Shown here one piece after another: positions 38,829 through 48,325 of a stretch of DNA of 64,000 nt. The DNA lies in contig NZ_JAPMLV010000008.1 of NCBI RefSeq assembly GCF_026420145.1, positions 72,869 to 136,868 of the forward strand, given 5' to 3'. Origin of the DNA: Enterobacter pseudoroggenkampii. GTDB taxonomy: Bacteria > Pseudomonadota > Gammaproteobacteria > Enterobacterales > Enterobacteriaceae. The translations under genes were made by a program, and so were the position numbers. A model generated the notes under the pieces. The model was given only the letters and a program-made list of their open reading frames with translations, did no database searches and was not told the DNA's origin. The stretch's first letter is position 1, and every line of letters starts with the position of its first letter.

Positions 38829-40343
38829 TTACACCGCCTGATGATGAGTGTCGTTCACGCCGGTTGCCAGCGTCATGATGTTTTCCTGAGAGATGTCGCG
38901 CCCGTGGAGCTCGCCCGCAATGCTGCCTTCACGCATCACGTACACCCTGTCGCTCATCCCCACCACTTCCGGCAGCTCGCTGGAGATCATCAAAATCGCC
39001 ACCCCTTTGCGCGCCATCTGGTTCATGATGCGGTAGATCTCGCTTTTCGCGCCGACGTCCACGCCGCGGGTGGGTTCGTCCAGAATCAGAATGCGCGGAC
39101 CGATGGCCACCCAGCGGGAGATCAGCAGCTTTTGCTGGTTGCCGCCCGAGAGCCCGCCCGCGCGCACCTGCGAATGCGGCACGCGGATGTTGAGCAGGGC
39201 AATGGCATCATCGGAAATCGACTGGGCTTTTTTACGGTTTAGCATGCCGAAGGTGGCGTCGCGTTCCAGCGTCGCCATGGTGATGTTCTCCTGCGCCGCC
39301 AGCTCCAGAAACAACCCCTGCTCCTTGCGGTTTTCGGTGAGAAAACCGATGCCGTTTTCGATGGCCGCGCGCGGGGAGTGGATCACCACCGGCTCTCCGT
39401 CGACCTCAATCATGCCGCCGGTGGCTTTACGTACGCCGAAGATAAGCTGCGCCAGCTCGGAGCGTCCGGCCCCGACCAACCCCGCCAGCCCGACGATTTC
39501 GCCGGAACGCACCTGCAGGCTGCAGGGCTGTACTTTTTTACCGTCGGTGAGGTGGTGCACGTTGAGGCGCGGGCTGCCGAGGGGAATGTCACGCTCCTTG
39601 TTGAACAGGTCGCTTAGCGGGCGGCCCACCATCATGCGCACCAGCTCAGAGGCATTCAGCTTGTCGCGCGTCAGGCTGCCGACGTATTGCCCGTCGCGCA
39701 GAACGCTGACGCGGTCAGAGAGTTCATACACTTCGGCCATGCGGTGGCTGATATAGATGATCGCCATCCCTTCATCGCGCAGGCGCAAAATCAGTTCGAA
39801 CAGACGATGCGTTTCCCGCGAGGAGAGGGCGGCGGTGGGTTCATCCATCACCAGAATGCGGCTGTTGCGGTGCAGCGCGCGGGCGATCTCCACCTGCTGC
39901 TGCTCGGCGATGGTCAGCTTCATCACCAGGTCGGTGGCGCTGAACTGCGCGCCGAGACGGTCAATCACCGCCTGCGCCTGGGCGGCCATCTCTTTGCGCT
40001 GCACCATCCCGCCGCGCGACAGCTCGCTGCCGAGGAAGATATTTTCGGCAACGGTCAGATTGGGCGCGAGCTGCATCTCCTGATAAATCAGGGTGATGCC
40101 TGCGGCCAGCGCATCTTTCGGCCCTTTAATATGAAACGGCTGGCCGTCGATCAGGATCTCGCCGCTGGTGGCGGTATAGGCCCCCGCGAGGATTTTCATC
40201 AGCGTACTTTTTCCCGCGCCGTTTTCCCCCATCAGCGCGTGGATCTCACCGGGGAAAACCGTCAAATCCACACCCTTGAGCGCGTGGAAACTGCCAAACG
40301 TTTTGGCAATGCTGCGCATCTCTAATACCGGGGTTCTGCTCAT
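38829..40343 (-). CDS. Sugar ABC transporter ATPase (RbsA-like)
   Basis: A 504-residue protein of two fused ABC domains, as in RbsA, XylG and MglA. The first domain has Walker [10 protein letters not shown] (about 38-46), signature [13 protein letters not shown] and Walker [12 protein letters not shown]. The second has a degenerate Walker [10 protein letters not shown], but intact LSGGNQQK and [11 protein letters not shown], the usual asymmetry of this class. It is the first gene of the sugar operon and is divergent from the hybrid kinase. AGGAGATCC precedes the ATG. Confidence 0.9.
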   Translation of the reverse strand: MSRTPVLEMRSIAKTFGSFHALKGVDLTVFPGEIHALMGENGAGKSTLMKILAGAYTATSGEILIDGQPFHIKGPKDALAAGITLIYQEMQLAPNLTVAENIFLGSELSRGGMVQRKEMAAQAQAVIDRLGAQFSATDLVMKLTIAEQQQVEIARALHRNSRILVMDEPTAALSSRETHRLFELILRLRDEGMAIIYISHRMAEVYELSDRVSVLRDGQYVGSLTRDKLNASELVRMMVGRPLSDLFNKERDIPLGSPRLNVHHLTDGKKVQPCSLQVRSGEIVGLAGLVGAGRSELAQLIFGVRKATGGMIEVDGEPVVIHSPRAAIENGIGFLTENRKEQGLFLELAAQENITMATLERDATFGMLNRKKAQSISDDAIALLNIRVPHSQVRAGGLSGGNQQKLLISRWVAIGPRILILDEPTRGVDVGAKSEIYRIMNQMARKGVAILMISSELPEVVGMSDRVYVMREGSIAGELHGRDISQENIMTLATGVNDTHHQAV

Positions 40344-40410
40344 GGCGGATCTCCTGTGAATGCCGATTTCTGCACTTCATCACAGGTGCGTAAATGCAAA
40401 ATGTCAGAAG

Positions 40411-40440
40411 CTGTTCATATTTGTCATAGTTATGAATAGC
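40411..40440. promoter_or_regulatory. Candidate TorR-like operator, inverted pair
   Basis: CTGTTCATAT at 40411-40420 is identical to the TorR tor-box decamer as I recall it. At 40431-40440, TATGAATAGC is an inverted near-copy (GCTATTCATA on the other strand). The pair forms a partial palindrome between the divergent ABC operon and hybrid-kinase genes, where the response regulator encoded at 32458 could act. Candidate only. Confidence 0.5.
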
Positions 40441-40463
40441 TAATCGCCATCACATTTTCCTTT

Positions 40464-40500
40464 TCCCTCTCCCTGTGGGAGAGGGGCAGGGTGAGGGCAG
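40464..40500. repeat. Palindromic intergenic repeat, copy 5
   Basis: TTCCCTCTCCC-TGT-GGGAGAGGGG then CAGGGTGAGGGCAG, directly upstream of the hybrid-kinase gene, so it would form a hairpin in that mRNA leader 25 bases before the start codon. Confidence 0.85.
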
Positions 40501-40524
40501 CAAACCGCAAAGGAGCCTCAATCC

Positions 40525-42804
40525 ATGCCATCACGCCGTCCCCCCTTCTTCGCCAGCGCCCGCGGTCGCCTGCTGATATTTAATCTGCTGGTGGTCGCCG
40601 TGACGCTGATGGTGAGCGGCGTGGCGGTGCTAGGCTTTCGTCACGCCAGTCAAATCCAGGAGCAGGTTCAGCAGCAAACGCTGGATGACATGACCGGCAG
40701 CATGAACCTGGCCCGTGATACCGCCAACGTGGCGACGGCGGCGGTGCGGCTCTCGCAGGTCGTCGGGGCGCTGGAGTACAAAGGCGAAGCCGAGCGCCTG
40801 AAGCAGATGCAAATGGCGCTGCGCCGCTCGCTGGAACAGCTTGCCGATGCGCCGCTGGCGCAGCAGGAGCCGGCGCTGGTGGCGCGCATTATTCAGCGAA
40901 GCAATGAGTTGCAGCAGAGCGTGACGGAGATGCTTGAGCGCGGGCAGCGACGCCATCTGGAGCGTAACGCGCTGCTCAGCTCGCTATATCAAAGCCAGAG
41001 CTACCTGCGTCATCTGCAGGACATCAACCGCCGTTACGACAGCAACGTACCGGATGCGCAGCAGCTGATGGAGATGGATCGGCTGATCGCTGCTGCCATC
41101 GACACCCCTTCGCCGCGCGCGACTGTTCATCAACTGGACGCAGTGGCCGCAACGCTGCCCCGAAATGCCGTACAGCCGGTCGTGAAGGAGGTTCTGCCTG
41201 ATTTTAATGCCGAGCTAGGCAAGCTCGCCCCGCTGTCGAAGCAGCTGGAGGAGAGCGATCTGGCGATAAGCTGGTATATGTTCCACATCAAGGCGCTGGT
41301 GGCGATCCTCAATAGCGACATCAATCATTACGTCGGGCAGGTGGCGCAGGCCTCCCGGCTTCGTACTGACCAGAGTCATCACGAGCTGCAATCCATCAGC
41401 GTGTTTATCAGCATCTTCGCCATCCTGGCGCTGATCATCACCGGGTGCGCCTGCTGGTATATCTACCGCAATCTGGCCTCTAACCTGACGGCCATTTCCC
41501 GGGCGATGTCGCGCCTTGCTCACGGCGAACAGGATGTTTCCGTTCCCGCCCTCCAGCGGCGTGATGAACTGGGTGAACTGGCGCGCGCGTTTAACGTTTT
41601 TGCCCGCAATACCGCCTCTCTTGAGCACACCACGCGTCTGCTGAAAGAAAAAACCACGCAGATGGAGATCGACCGCGTCGAGCGTCAGGGGCTGGAAGAG
41701 GCACTGCTACATAGCCAGAAGATGAAGGCGGTCGGACAGCTGACCGGCGGGCTGGCGCATGATTTTAATAACCTGCTGGCGGTGATCATCGGCAGCCTTG
41801 AGCTCACCGACCCCGAATCAAAAGATGCGCCGCGCATTACCCGGGCGCTGAAGGCGGCCGAGCGTGGCGCCTTACTGACCCAGCGCCTGCTGGCGTTTTC
41901 CCGCAAGCAATCCCTGACGCCACATGCGGTAGAGATGCTGCCGCTGCTGGAGAATCTTCGGGAACTGATGCGCCACTCCTTGCCCGCCACCCTGACCCTG
42001 GAGATTGAAGCGCAATCACCGGCCTGGCCCGCGTGGATAGACGTCAGCCAGCTTGAAAACGCCATCATCAACCTGGTGATGAACGCCCGCGATGCGATGG
42101 AAGGGCAAAGCGGGGTGATTAAAATTCGCACCTGGAATCAGCGCGTCACCCGCAGCGACGGTCGCAGGCAGGATATGGTGGCGCTGGAGGTCATTGACCG
42201 CGGCAGCGGCATGTCGCAGGAGGTGAAATCCCGGGTCTTTGAACCGTTCTTCACCACCAAGCAGACCGGAAGCGGGAGCGGGTTAGGCCTGTCGATGGTC
42301 TATGGCTTTGTGCGCCAGTCCGGTGGGCGCGTGGAGATTGAAAGCGCTCCGGGGCAGGGGACGACTGTCCGGCTTCATCTCCCGCGATCTGTGCTGCCCG
42401 CCGCTGCAGATGATGAAGCGCTGTCAGCCACCGCCTCCGTTGATAGCGAGCGCCTGGTTCTGGTGCTGGAAGATGAGGCGGATGTCCGTCAGACCCTGTG
42501 CGAGCAGCTGCATCAGCTTGGCTACCTGACGCTTGAAGCGGACAACGGCGAGCAGGCGCTGAACATGCTGGCGGCGTCACCGGATATTGGCATGTTTATC
42601 AGCGACCTGATGTTGCCCGGCAGCCTCAGCGGAGCCGAGGTGATAAACCATGTGCGTAGTCATTATCCGCAGCTTCCGGTACTGCTGATCAGCGGCCAGG
42701 ATTTACGACCCACGCATAACCCTCAGCTGCCGGACGTTCCGTTACTGCGTAAGCCGTTTACGCGGGTGCAGCTGGCGCAGGCGCTGCGGAAGGTCTGTTT
42801 ATAA
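40525..42804 (+). CDS. Hybrid sensor histidine kinase, TorS-like
   Basis: A 759-residue membrane hybrid kinase. TM1 (about 17-38) and TM2 (about 291-314) enclose a 250-residue helical periplasmic sensor rich in Gln/Leu heptads, recalling TorS. A HAMP domain (315-367) leads to HisKA with phosphoacceptor His412 (GGLAHDFNNLLAVI), an ATPase domain (N box Asn519, DRGSGMS 558-564, GSGSGLGLS 582-590) and a C-terminal receiver (640-759) with Asp694 and Lys743. No Hpt domain follows, unlike TorS, so either an external Hpt or direct transfer is needed. It is divergent from the sugar operon; the OmpR-type regulator at 32458 is the probable partner. Confidence 0.87.
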   Translation: MPSRRPPFFASARGRLLIFNLLVVAVTLMVSGVAVLGFRHASQIQEQVQQQTLDDMTGSMNLARDTANVATAAVRLSQVVGALEYKGEAERLKQMQMALRRSLEQLADAPLAQQEPALVARIIQRSNELQQSVTEMLERGQRRHLERNALLSSLYQSQSYLRHLQDINRRYDSNVPDAQQLMEMDRLIAAAIDTPSPRATVHQLDAVAATLPRNAVQPVVKEVLPDFNAELGKLAPLSKQLEESDLAISWYMFHIKALVAILNSDINHYVGQVAQASRLRTDQSHHELQSISVFISIFAILALIITGCACWYIYRNLASNLTAISRAMSRLAHGEQDVSVPALQRRDELGELARAFNVFARNTASLEHTTRLLKEKTTQMEIDRVERQGLEEALLHSQKMKAVGQLTGGLAHDFNNLLAVIIGSLELTDPESKDAPRITRALKAAERGALLTQRLLAFSRKQSLTPHAVEMLPLLENLRELMRHSLPATLTLEIEAQSPAWPAWIDVSQLENAIINLVMNARDAMEGQSGVIKIRTWNQRVTRSDGRRQDMVALEVIDRGSGMSQEVKSRVFEPFFTTKQTGSGSGLGLSMVYGFVRQSGGRVEIESAPGQGTTVRLHLPRSVLPAAADDEALSATASVDSERLVLVLEDEADVRQTLCEQLHQLGYLTLEADNGEQALNMLAASPDIGMFISDLMLPGSLSGAEVINHVRSHYPQLPVLLISGQDLRPTHNPQLPDVPLLRKPFTRVQLAQALRKVCL

Positions 42805-42895
42805 GAAGTGATATTTAGGAATTCATCAAGAGCGTGAGTAAACCGGGTGATGCTAACCTGCGCAAAATTTGGCAGATTGGGATATAAAGGGAACT

Positions 42896-43552
42896 ATGCC
42901 GGTACTTACAAAAGGGGACTCACAAATGATTGTGATGCCTACAACTTACAGCCCAAAAACCGTAGCAAGGTCATTCAAGCTCGTTGATGAGTTTGAGCTT
43001 TCCGGGCGAGTGCTACATGTTATTTTTGATAGCCAGACGCCAAGAGCTGCGATTATTGAAGCGGATATCGAAACCTTCGATGGGGTGCCCCGGCATCGGG
43101 TTGTTGCTGCCCTGGATTTACAACGTAAAACGCATTTAGGTGAAGATATCATTGCTGTCGAGCGCTGTTGGGAAGATGCCAGCGTTATTCAGGTAGAAGG
43201 TATCTGCGTTGATCCCGCCGAGCGTGACAAGGGACTGGCAACTCGTCTGTATGAAGCCCTGGTATTACAGTGTGGCGTGACGCTTGTCAGCGACTTTGAA
43301 CAATATGAGGGTGGGAAGATGCTCTGGCAGAAAATTGCCCGCGAGTCTGACCAAATCGCCGTATTTGTTCTCGATACCGAGCAGGGAGCATTTTGGCCGT
43401 ATGATGGTAGCAAGGTTATCTATGACGGAGGGTGTATCCCCGAAGATCGTATCTGGAGCCATTCGCCGGATCAAAAATGCTATGGCATCGTCCTGGTCGC
43501 AGAAAATAAACAGCGTGCGAATCAGCTGATGGAAGACCCTGGGCACAACTGA
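42896..43552 (+). CDS. Predicted GNAT-like N-acetyltransferase, unnamed
   Basis: A 218-residue protein that I do not recognise by name. The central part (about 95-150) has a GNAT-type acetyl-CoA signature: VEGICVDPAERDKGLATRLYEALV, where DKGLA replaces the usual QxxGxG/A loop. The N-terminal 80 and C-terminal 60 residues look specific to this protein. MPVLTKGD is chosen as the start because AAAGGGAACT precedes it; the frame extends nine codons upstream. Codon use and GC content are lower than in the neighbours, suggesting acquisition. It stands alone between the hybrid kinase and yjdP. Confidence 0.65.
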   Translation: MPVLTKGDSQMIVMPTTYSPKTVARSFKLVDEFELSGRVLHVIFDSQTPRAAIIEADIETFDGVPRHRVVAALDLQRKTHLGEDIIAVERCWEDASVIQVEGICVDPAERDKGLATRLYEALVLQCGVTLVSDFEQYEGGKMLWQKIARESDQIAVFVLDTEQGAFWPYDGSKVIYDGGCIPEDRIWSHSPDQKCYGIVLVAENKQRANQLMEDPGHN

Positions 43553-43627
43553 ATTTGAGATTCCTCCGCTACCCCCGTTCCCTGCCGTTCATTATCGTAA
43601 GGTCAGTTCACCTGCGAGTCTGGCCTT

Positions 43628-43951
43628 ATGAAACGTTACTCAACCGCTCTGTTATTCGGTCTGCTGTCACTCACCAGCCAACTGGCTCATGCCGATATTG
43701 TTGATGATGCTATTGGCAACATTCAGCAGGCGATCAACGATGCCTATAATCCCAGCAGCAGTCGCAGCAGCAGCGATGACGATCGTTATGACCGCAGCCG
43801 TCAAATCGACAGCAGACAGTACGACGATCGTCGTCGACAGCTTGAGGACAGACGACGCCGTTTAGACGAGCGCCAGCGACAGCTGGATGACGATCGCCGT
43901 CGGTTAGAAGAGGATGAGCGCAGGTTAGAGGACGATTACGATCGAGGCTAA
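43628..43951 (+). CDS. yjdP: Periplasmic coiled-coil protein YjdP
   Basis: A 107-residue secreted protein (109 in E. coli). A signal peptide (residues 1-22, ending HADI) precedes IVDDAIGNIQQAINDAYNP and a highly charged repeat region (about 60-105) built on the unit DDRRRQLEDRRRRLDERQRQ, which must form a single long helix or coiled coil. The function is unknown. It lies next to phnP as in E. coli, which marks the right border of the accessory block. Confidence 0.92.
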   Translation: MKRYSTALLFGLLSLTSQLAHADIVDDAIGNIQQAINDAYNPSSSRSSSDDDRYDRSRQIDSRQYDDRRRQLEDRRRRLDERQRQLDDDRRRLEEDERRLEDDYDRG

Positions 43952-43962
43952 GTGCGGCCTGT

Positions 43963-43996
43963 TGCCCTCACCCCAACCCTCTCCCACGGGAGAGGG
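43963..43996. repeat. Palindromic intergenic repeat, copy 6
   Basis: GCCCTCACCCC then CCCTCTCCCAC-GGGAGAGGG, between the convergent 3' ends of yjdP and phnP, where it may form the transcript-end hairpin of the phn operon. Confidence 0.85.
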
Positions 43997-44003
43997 AGAA
44001 AAC

Positions 44004-44762
44004 CTAATCCAGCACCAGCACCATCCCGTCATACCCCGCTTCAATGCCGTCGGGCAGCGGATTATCCATCATCCACACGTCAAACTGATGGCTGATGTGG
44101 GTCAGGATCACCTGCGGGCAGCCAATCGCCTCGTTTAGCGCAATCACGGTATTTAAGTCGCAATGGTTTCGCGGCGTCTCGTCGCGCGGTGCATGGCTGC
44201 AGTCGATAATCATCGCCTGCGGCTGATTGTTGAGCAGGAACTTCACTGTTTTTTCCGGCAGCCCGGCGGTGTCGGAAAGCCAGGCCACGCGGCTGTGGGC
44301 CGACTCCAGCAAATACCCGAAGGTCAGTTTTGAATGGTTGAGCGGCAGCGGCGTGACCCGCATCCCCTGAAGTTCAAACATCACAAACGGTTCGACCGTG
44401 TGGCTGAAATCCAGAATCCCCGGGTGTTTAAACAGGTCGTCGCATCCCGCTTCATCCGGCGGACCGTAAACGGGGATCGTCGCGCCAACGCCCCAGCGCA
44501 GGGGGAAGAGACCCTGAACGTGATCCATATGGTAATGGGTGAGCAAAAACTGCTGGAAGCTGCCTGCGGGCCAGTCGTCCATCAGGTGCGGAATGCCCGC
44601 GTCCAGCAGCGTCATCGCATCGTTGAATTTGACCACCGCGCTACAGGGGCGACGGCGATAGGTCTCCTGCAGGCGCGCCCGGCGACACGCCGCGCAGTCG
44701 CAGCCAAAGACCGGCACCAGCTGGGCGCCGCCCGTTCCCGTCAACGTGATTGTCAGACTCAT
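44004..44762 (-). CDS. phnP: 5-phospho-alpha-D-ribosyl 1,2-cyclic phosphate phosphodiesterase
   Basis: A 252-residue metallo-beta-lactamase-fold enzyme that opens the cyclic phosphate left by C-P lyase, giving ribose 1,5-bisphosphate. The metal-binding [10 protein letters not shown] motif, SDTAG and the distal LTHISHQFD are intact; the N-terminal [22 protein letters not shown] segment supplies the structural zinc-binding cysteines. It is the last gene of the phn operon and lies nine bases after phnO. Confidence 0.95.
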   Translation of the reverse strand: MSLTITLTGTGGAQLVPVFGCDCAACRRARLQETYRRRPCSAVVKFNDAMTLLDAGIPHLMDDWPAGSFQQFLLTHYHMDHVQGLFPLRWGVGATIPVYGPPDEAGCDDLFKHPGILDFSHTVEPFVMFELQGMRVTPLPLNHSKLTFGYLLESAHSRVAWLSDTAGLPEKTVKFLLNNQPQAMIIDCSHAPRDETPRNHCDLNTVIALNEAIGCPQVILTHISHQFDVWMMDNPLPDGIEAGYDGMVLVLD

Positions 44763-44771
44763 AACGCACCT

Positions 44772-45206
44772 CTACAGCGGTTTGGTGAATCGGAAATGGC
44801 TCTGCGTGTATCCTTCACGAACGTAAAAACGGTGCGCGTCTGTGCGCTTCACGCTGGTGGAAAGTTCGGTCAGCTCCGCGCCGGCCTGCCGTGCCACCTC
44901 TTCCGCCCAGGCCAGCAGCTGGCTTCCCACCTTTAACCCACGCGCCTGCGGCATCACCACCAGCTCCTGGATTTCGCCGATCCAGCGCGCGTGATGGAGG
45001 TGAAACTGCATGTGCAGGCCGATCATGCCGACAACATGTCCGCCCAGCTCGGCAAGCTGGTAGCGCATATTGTGATCCTGGAGGTTGGCAAGAAATCCGG
45101 CGTGGAACGCCTGATGGTCGAACTCTGCCTGTTTCAGTTCGCAGATCAGGGCATAGACAATCTGCGCATCGTCGGCAGTAGCGGGGCGAAGCTGGCAGTC
45201 AGGCAT
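44772..45206 (-). CDS. phnO: Aminoalkylphosphonate N-acetyltransferase
   Basis: A 144-residue GNAT enzyme that acetylates aminoalkylphosphonates, protecting the cell from toxic members and helping their use. The acetyl-CoA loop is [23 protein letters not shown]. The start at MPDCQLRP matches E. coli PhnO in length and overlaps the end of phnN by eight bases; the frame's 36 further codons lie inside phnN and are not part of the gene. Confidence 0.95.
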   Translation of the reverse strand: MPDCQLRPATADDAQIVYALICELKQAEFDHQAFHAGFLANLQDHNMRYQLAELGGHVVGMIGLHMQFHLHHARWIGEIQELVVMPQARGLKVGSQLLAWAEEVARQAGAELTELSTSVKRTDAHRFYVREGYTQSHFRFTKPL

Positions 45207-45747
45207 GCTGTTTCTCCTTCTGACGGATAAGCGATAAAAAGGTATCGACTGACTGTAGCAAACTTCCGTCGTTATTGAGGATGTGGCAGTCGGACGGGGC
45301 ATAGCGGGCCGCACGCTCTAGCCGCTGATCGATCTCACGGGCTGATTCACGCCCCCGGCTCTGCAACCGGCTGCGCAGAACGTCCGGCGAAACCTGCAGA
45401 CAGACCGGTAGCAGGGCTGCTCCATAGCGGGCGCGCGCCTGCGGAAGATGCGCCCGCGAGCCGTTAACCAGCACATCGAACCCCGCATGCAGCCACAGAT
45501 CGGTCTCAATGCCGATCCCGTAGTAATAGCCGTTGGCATGCCAGCTCAGCGCCAGCAGGTTTTGCCCGGCACGGATGAAAAACTCCTGCTCGCTCAGGGC
45601 GATATGGTTTTCACTCCCTGCATTGGCCGCGCGGGTAATATAGCGGTGCGCCACCAGCAGCTGCGGATGTTCCCGCTGCCGTAAGGCGGACAGCAGGCTG
45701 TCCTTACCGGAACCTGAAGGCCCCATTAGCCAGATTAATCTCCCCAT
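45199..45747 (-). CDS. phnN: Ribose 1,5-bisphosphate phosphokinase
   Basis: A 182-residue guanylate-kinase-like enzyme that phosphorylates ribose 1,5-bisphosphate to PRPP, returning the C-P lyase carbon skeleton to nucleotide metabolism. Walker [10 protein letters not shown] sits at residues 9-17; [23 protein letters not shown] is the substrate-binding segment. It overlaps phnM by one base and phnO by eight, so the whole phnM-N-O stretch is translationally linked. Confidence 0.95.
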   Translation of the reverse strand: MGRLIWLMGPSGSGKDSLLSALRQREHPQLLVAHRYITRAANAGSENHIALSEQEFFIRAGQNLLALSWHANGYYYGIGIETDLWLHAGFDVLVNGSRAHLPQARARYGAALLPVCLQVSPDVLRSRLQSRGRESAREIDQRLERAARYAPSDCHILNNDGSLLQSVDTFLSLIRQKEKQHA

Positions 45748-46883
45748 CAGAACACCCTTTTTCCCTGACGCCAGACGTGGTCGATATGAACGTGCTCGCC
45801 CTTACGGTGGGCGAGTACCAGGTCCGCACGTTTCCCTTCGGCAATTTCTCCGCGATCGTGAAGGTTAAGCGCCGAGGCCGGGTTTTTCGTCACCAGGCGA
45901 ATCGCCTGCGGCAGCGTAAAGCGGTTGCCCTCGTCGTCGGCCACTCGGAACGCCGCATCCAGCAGGCTGGCGGGGTAGTAGTCGGACGAGAGGATATCCA
46001 GCAGGCCGAGGGAAGCGAGCTTGCTTGCCGCAACGTTGCCGGAGTGCGAGCCGCCGCGCACGATATTTGGCGCGCCCATCAGCACGTTCATGCCGTGCTT
46101 TCGGGAGGCTTCAGCCGCTTCAAACGTGGTGGGAAATTCGGCGATCACGCTGCCAAGCTGGTGGGATTCAAGCACGTGATCGTGCGTGGCGTCGTCATGG
46201 CTGGCCAGCGCGATATTGCGGTCACGACACATCGCGGCAATTTTGAGGCGGTTAGGCTGCGACCATTGTGCCGCAAGCGCCAGCTGCTCTTCTTCGTAAC
46301 GGGCCATCTCCACATCGCTGAGCGAGTATTTCCCCTGATAGTATTCGCGATACTTTTCAATGTTGGCGAACTGACGCTGTCCCGGCGAGTGGTCCATCAG
46401 AGAGACCAGCGAGACCGGCTCGCGCCCGACCAGCTTTTCAAACAGCGGCAGGGTGGTGTAGTGCGGCAGCTCGCAGCGCAGGTGCAGACGGTGCTCGGCG
46501 CGGTTGAGGCCGCGTTTTTGCGTCTCCTCCACGGCGTTGATCATCTTCTCCAGGTTCTCCAGGCGATCGCCGCCGTCGCGCACGTCACCGATGGCCACCG
46601 CGTCCAGCACGGTAGTGATGCCGCTGGCGACCATCAGCGCGTCGTGGCTGCTCATCGCCGAATGGGCGGGCCAGTCCACCTTCGGGCGCGGGGTGAAGAA
46701 TTTGTCCAGATTATCGGTATGCAGTTCAATCAGCCCGGGCAGCAGCCAGCCGCCTTCGCCGTCCATCGCTTCAGGGGTACGGCTCTGGGTTTCGGCAAAG
46801 GCGCGAATAACGCCGTCCTGGATCTCGATTGAGCCGCTAACCACTTCATTTTCCAGCACCAGCCTGACGTTATTGATAATCAT
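45747..46883 (-). CDS. phnM: Alpha-D-ribose 1-methylphosphonate 5-triphosphate diphosphatase
   Basis: A 378-residue amidohydrolase-family enzyme that removes pyrophosphate from the ribosyl phosphonate triphosphate before C-P lyase acts. Metal-site segments are readable: [12 protein letters not shown] near residue 53, the HLRCEL strand, and [11 protein letters not shown] with the later histidine residues. The length equals E. coli PhnM. It overlaps phnL by four bases. Confidence 0.95.
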   Translation of the reverse strand: MIINNVRLVLENEVVSGSIEIQDGVIRAFAETQSRTPEAMDGEGGWLLPGLIELHTDNLDKFFTPRPKVDWPAHSAMSSHDALMVASGITTVLDAVAIGDVRDGGDRLENLEKMINAVEETQKRGLNRAEHRLHLRCELPHYTTLPLFEKLVGREPVSLVSLMDHSPGQRQFANIEKYREYYQGKYSLSDVEMARYEEEQLALAAQWSQPNRLKIAAMCRDRNIALASHDDATHDHVLESHQLGSVIAEFPTTFEAAEASRKHGMNVLMGAPNIVRGGSHSGNVAASKLASLGLLDILSSDYYPASLLDAAFRVADDEGNRFTLPQAIRLVTKNPASALNLHDRGEIAEGKRADLVLAHRKGEHVHIDHVWRQGKRVF

Positions 46884-47560
46884 GCGTTTGTCCCCATCGG
46901 GTGCAGTCTGTCTGCGACGCGGCTGCGAACGGTTTCGTCGTGGAAGATCCCGACGATCGCCACGCCGCGCGCTTTGGCCTGTTCGATCAGCGCCACTACG
47001 GCCGCGCTGTTTTTATCGTCGAGCGAGGCGGTGGGCTCATCAAGCAGCAGAATCGGGTAGTCGACAATAAAGCCGCGGGCGATATTGACGCGCTGCTGCT
47101 CGCCGCCGGAAAAGGTCGACGGGGCAAGGTGCCACAGGCGCTCGGGCACGTTGAGGCGTGTCAGCAGGCTGGCGGCTTTGGCGGCGCAGTCTTCGCGCGG
47201 CACGCCGAGATCCAGCAGCGGCTGCATGACCACGTCGAGGGCGGAGATCCGCGGGATCACCCGCAGAAACTGGCTCACCCAGCCGATCGTCGAGCGGCGC
47301 ACTTCCAGCACTTTACGCGCGGGGGCCTTTACCAGGTCGATCCATTCATCGCCGTGGCGAATGTGAATATGACCTTCGTCGGGCAGATAGTTGGCATACA
47401 GGGAGCGCAGCAGGGTCGATTTTCCGCTGCCGGAGTGGCCGTGCAGCACTACGCATTCGCCCTTGTTTACCTCTAACGAGGCGTTTTGCAGCACCGGCAG
47501 GCGCACGCCGTTTTGCTGGTGGAGCACAAAGGTTTTACTTACGTTTTGTACGCGGATCAT
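46880..47560 (-). CDS. phnL: C-P lyase core-associated ATPase PhnL
   Basis: A 226-residue ABC-type ATPase with Walker [10 protein letters not shown] (39-47), signature FSGGEQQR and Walker [12 protein letters not shown]. Despite its looks it is not a transporter part: it works with PhnG, PhnH and PhnI in forming the ribosyl phosphonate triphosphate and associates with the C-P lyase core. It overlaps phnM by four bases and follows phnK after nine. Confidence 0.94.
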   Translation of the reverse strand: MIRVQNVSKTFVLHQQNGVRLPVLQNASLEVNKGECVVLHGHSGSGKSTLLRSLYANYLPDEGHIHIRHGDEWIDLVKAPARKVLEVRRSTIGWVSQFLRVIPRISALDVVMQPLLDLGVPREDCAAKAASLLTRLNVPERLWHLAPSTFSGGEQQRVNIARGFIVDYPILLLDEPTASLDDKNSAAVVALIEQAKARGVAIVGIFHDETVRSRVADRLHPMGTNA

Positions 47561-47569
47561 GTTGGCCTC

Positions 47570-48325
47570 TTAATTCTGCAACACGGACGACACCAGCAGC
47601 TGGGTGTACGGATGGTGGGGATCGTCGAGCACGCGGTCGGTTAACCCACTTTCCACCACCTGACCCTGCTTCATCACCAGCAGACGGTCCGCCAGCAGGC
47701 GCGCAACGCCCAGATCGTGGGTGACAATGACCACCGCAAGGTTCAGATCTACCACCAGGCCGCGCAGCAGGTCGAGCAGGCGCGCCTGCACCGAGACGTC
47801 CAGCCCGCCGGTGGGTTCATCCATAAACACCAGCTTCGGGTGCGTGACCAGGTTGCGGGCGATCTGCAGGCGCTGCTGCATACCGCCGGAGAAGGTGGTG
47901 GGCAGGTCGTCGATGCGCGAGGCGGGGATTTCAACTTCTTCCAGCCAGCGCTGCGCCGTAGCGCGGATATTGCCGTAATGGCGCGCGCCGGTGGCCATCA
48001 GGCGTTCGCCGATGTTGCCGCCCGCCGAGACCTGACGGCGCAGGCCGTCCATCGGGTGCTGATGCACCACGCCCCACTCGGTGCGCAGCAGACGGCGGCG
48101 CTCGGCCTCGCTCATGCCGTAGAGGGAGTGTCCCTGATAGAGTATCTCGCCGTGTTGCGGCGCGAGGCGCGCGGAGATGGACTTCAGCAGGGTGGTTTTG
48201 CCGGAGCCGGACTCGCCGACGATCCCCAGCACTTCGCCCGGCCACAGCTCGAACGACACGTCGCTGAAGCCTTTGCCCGGCGCGTACAGGTGGGTCAGGT
48301 TGTTAACCGAAAGCAGCGGTTTCAT
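47570..48325 (-). CDS. phnK: C-P lyase complex ATPase PhnK
   Basis: A 251-residue ABC-type ATPase that binds the PhnGHIJ core complex near PhnJ. Walker A GESGSGKTT, signature FSGGMQQR and Walker B LVFMDEPTGGLD are intact, and the sequence resembles dipeptide-transporter ATPases. It overlaps phnJ by four bases (ATGA). Confidence 0.95.
   Translation of the reverse strand: MKPLLSVNNLTHLYAPGKGFSDVSFELWPGEVLGIVGESGSGKTTLLKSISARLAPQHGEILYQGHSLYGMSEAERRRLLRTEWGVVHQHPMDGLRRQVSAGGNIGERLMATGARHYGNIRATAQRWLEEVEIPASRIDDLPTTFSGGMQQRLQIARNLVTHPKLVFMDEPTGGLDVSVQARLLDLLRGLVVDLNLAVVIVTHDLGVARLLADRLLVMKQGQVVESGLTDRVLDDPHHPYTQLLVSSVLQN

Noticed and set aside
45777..46832. 351-codon plus-strand frame opposite phnM
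   Set aside because: Antisense to a well-matched phn gene, with shadow-like composition.
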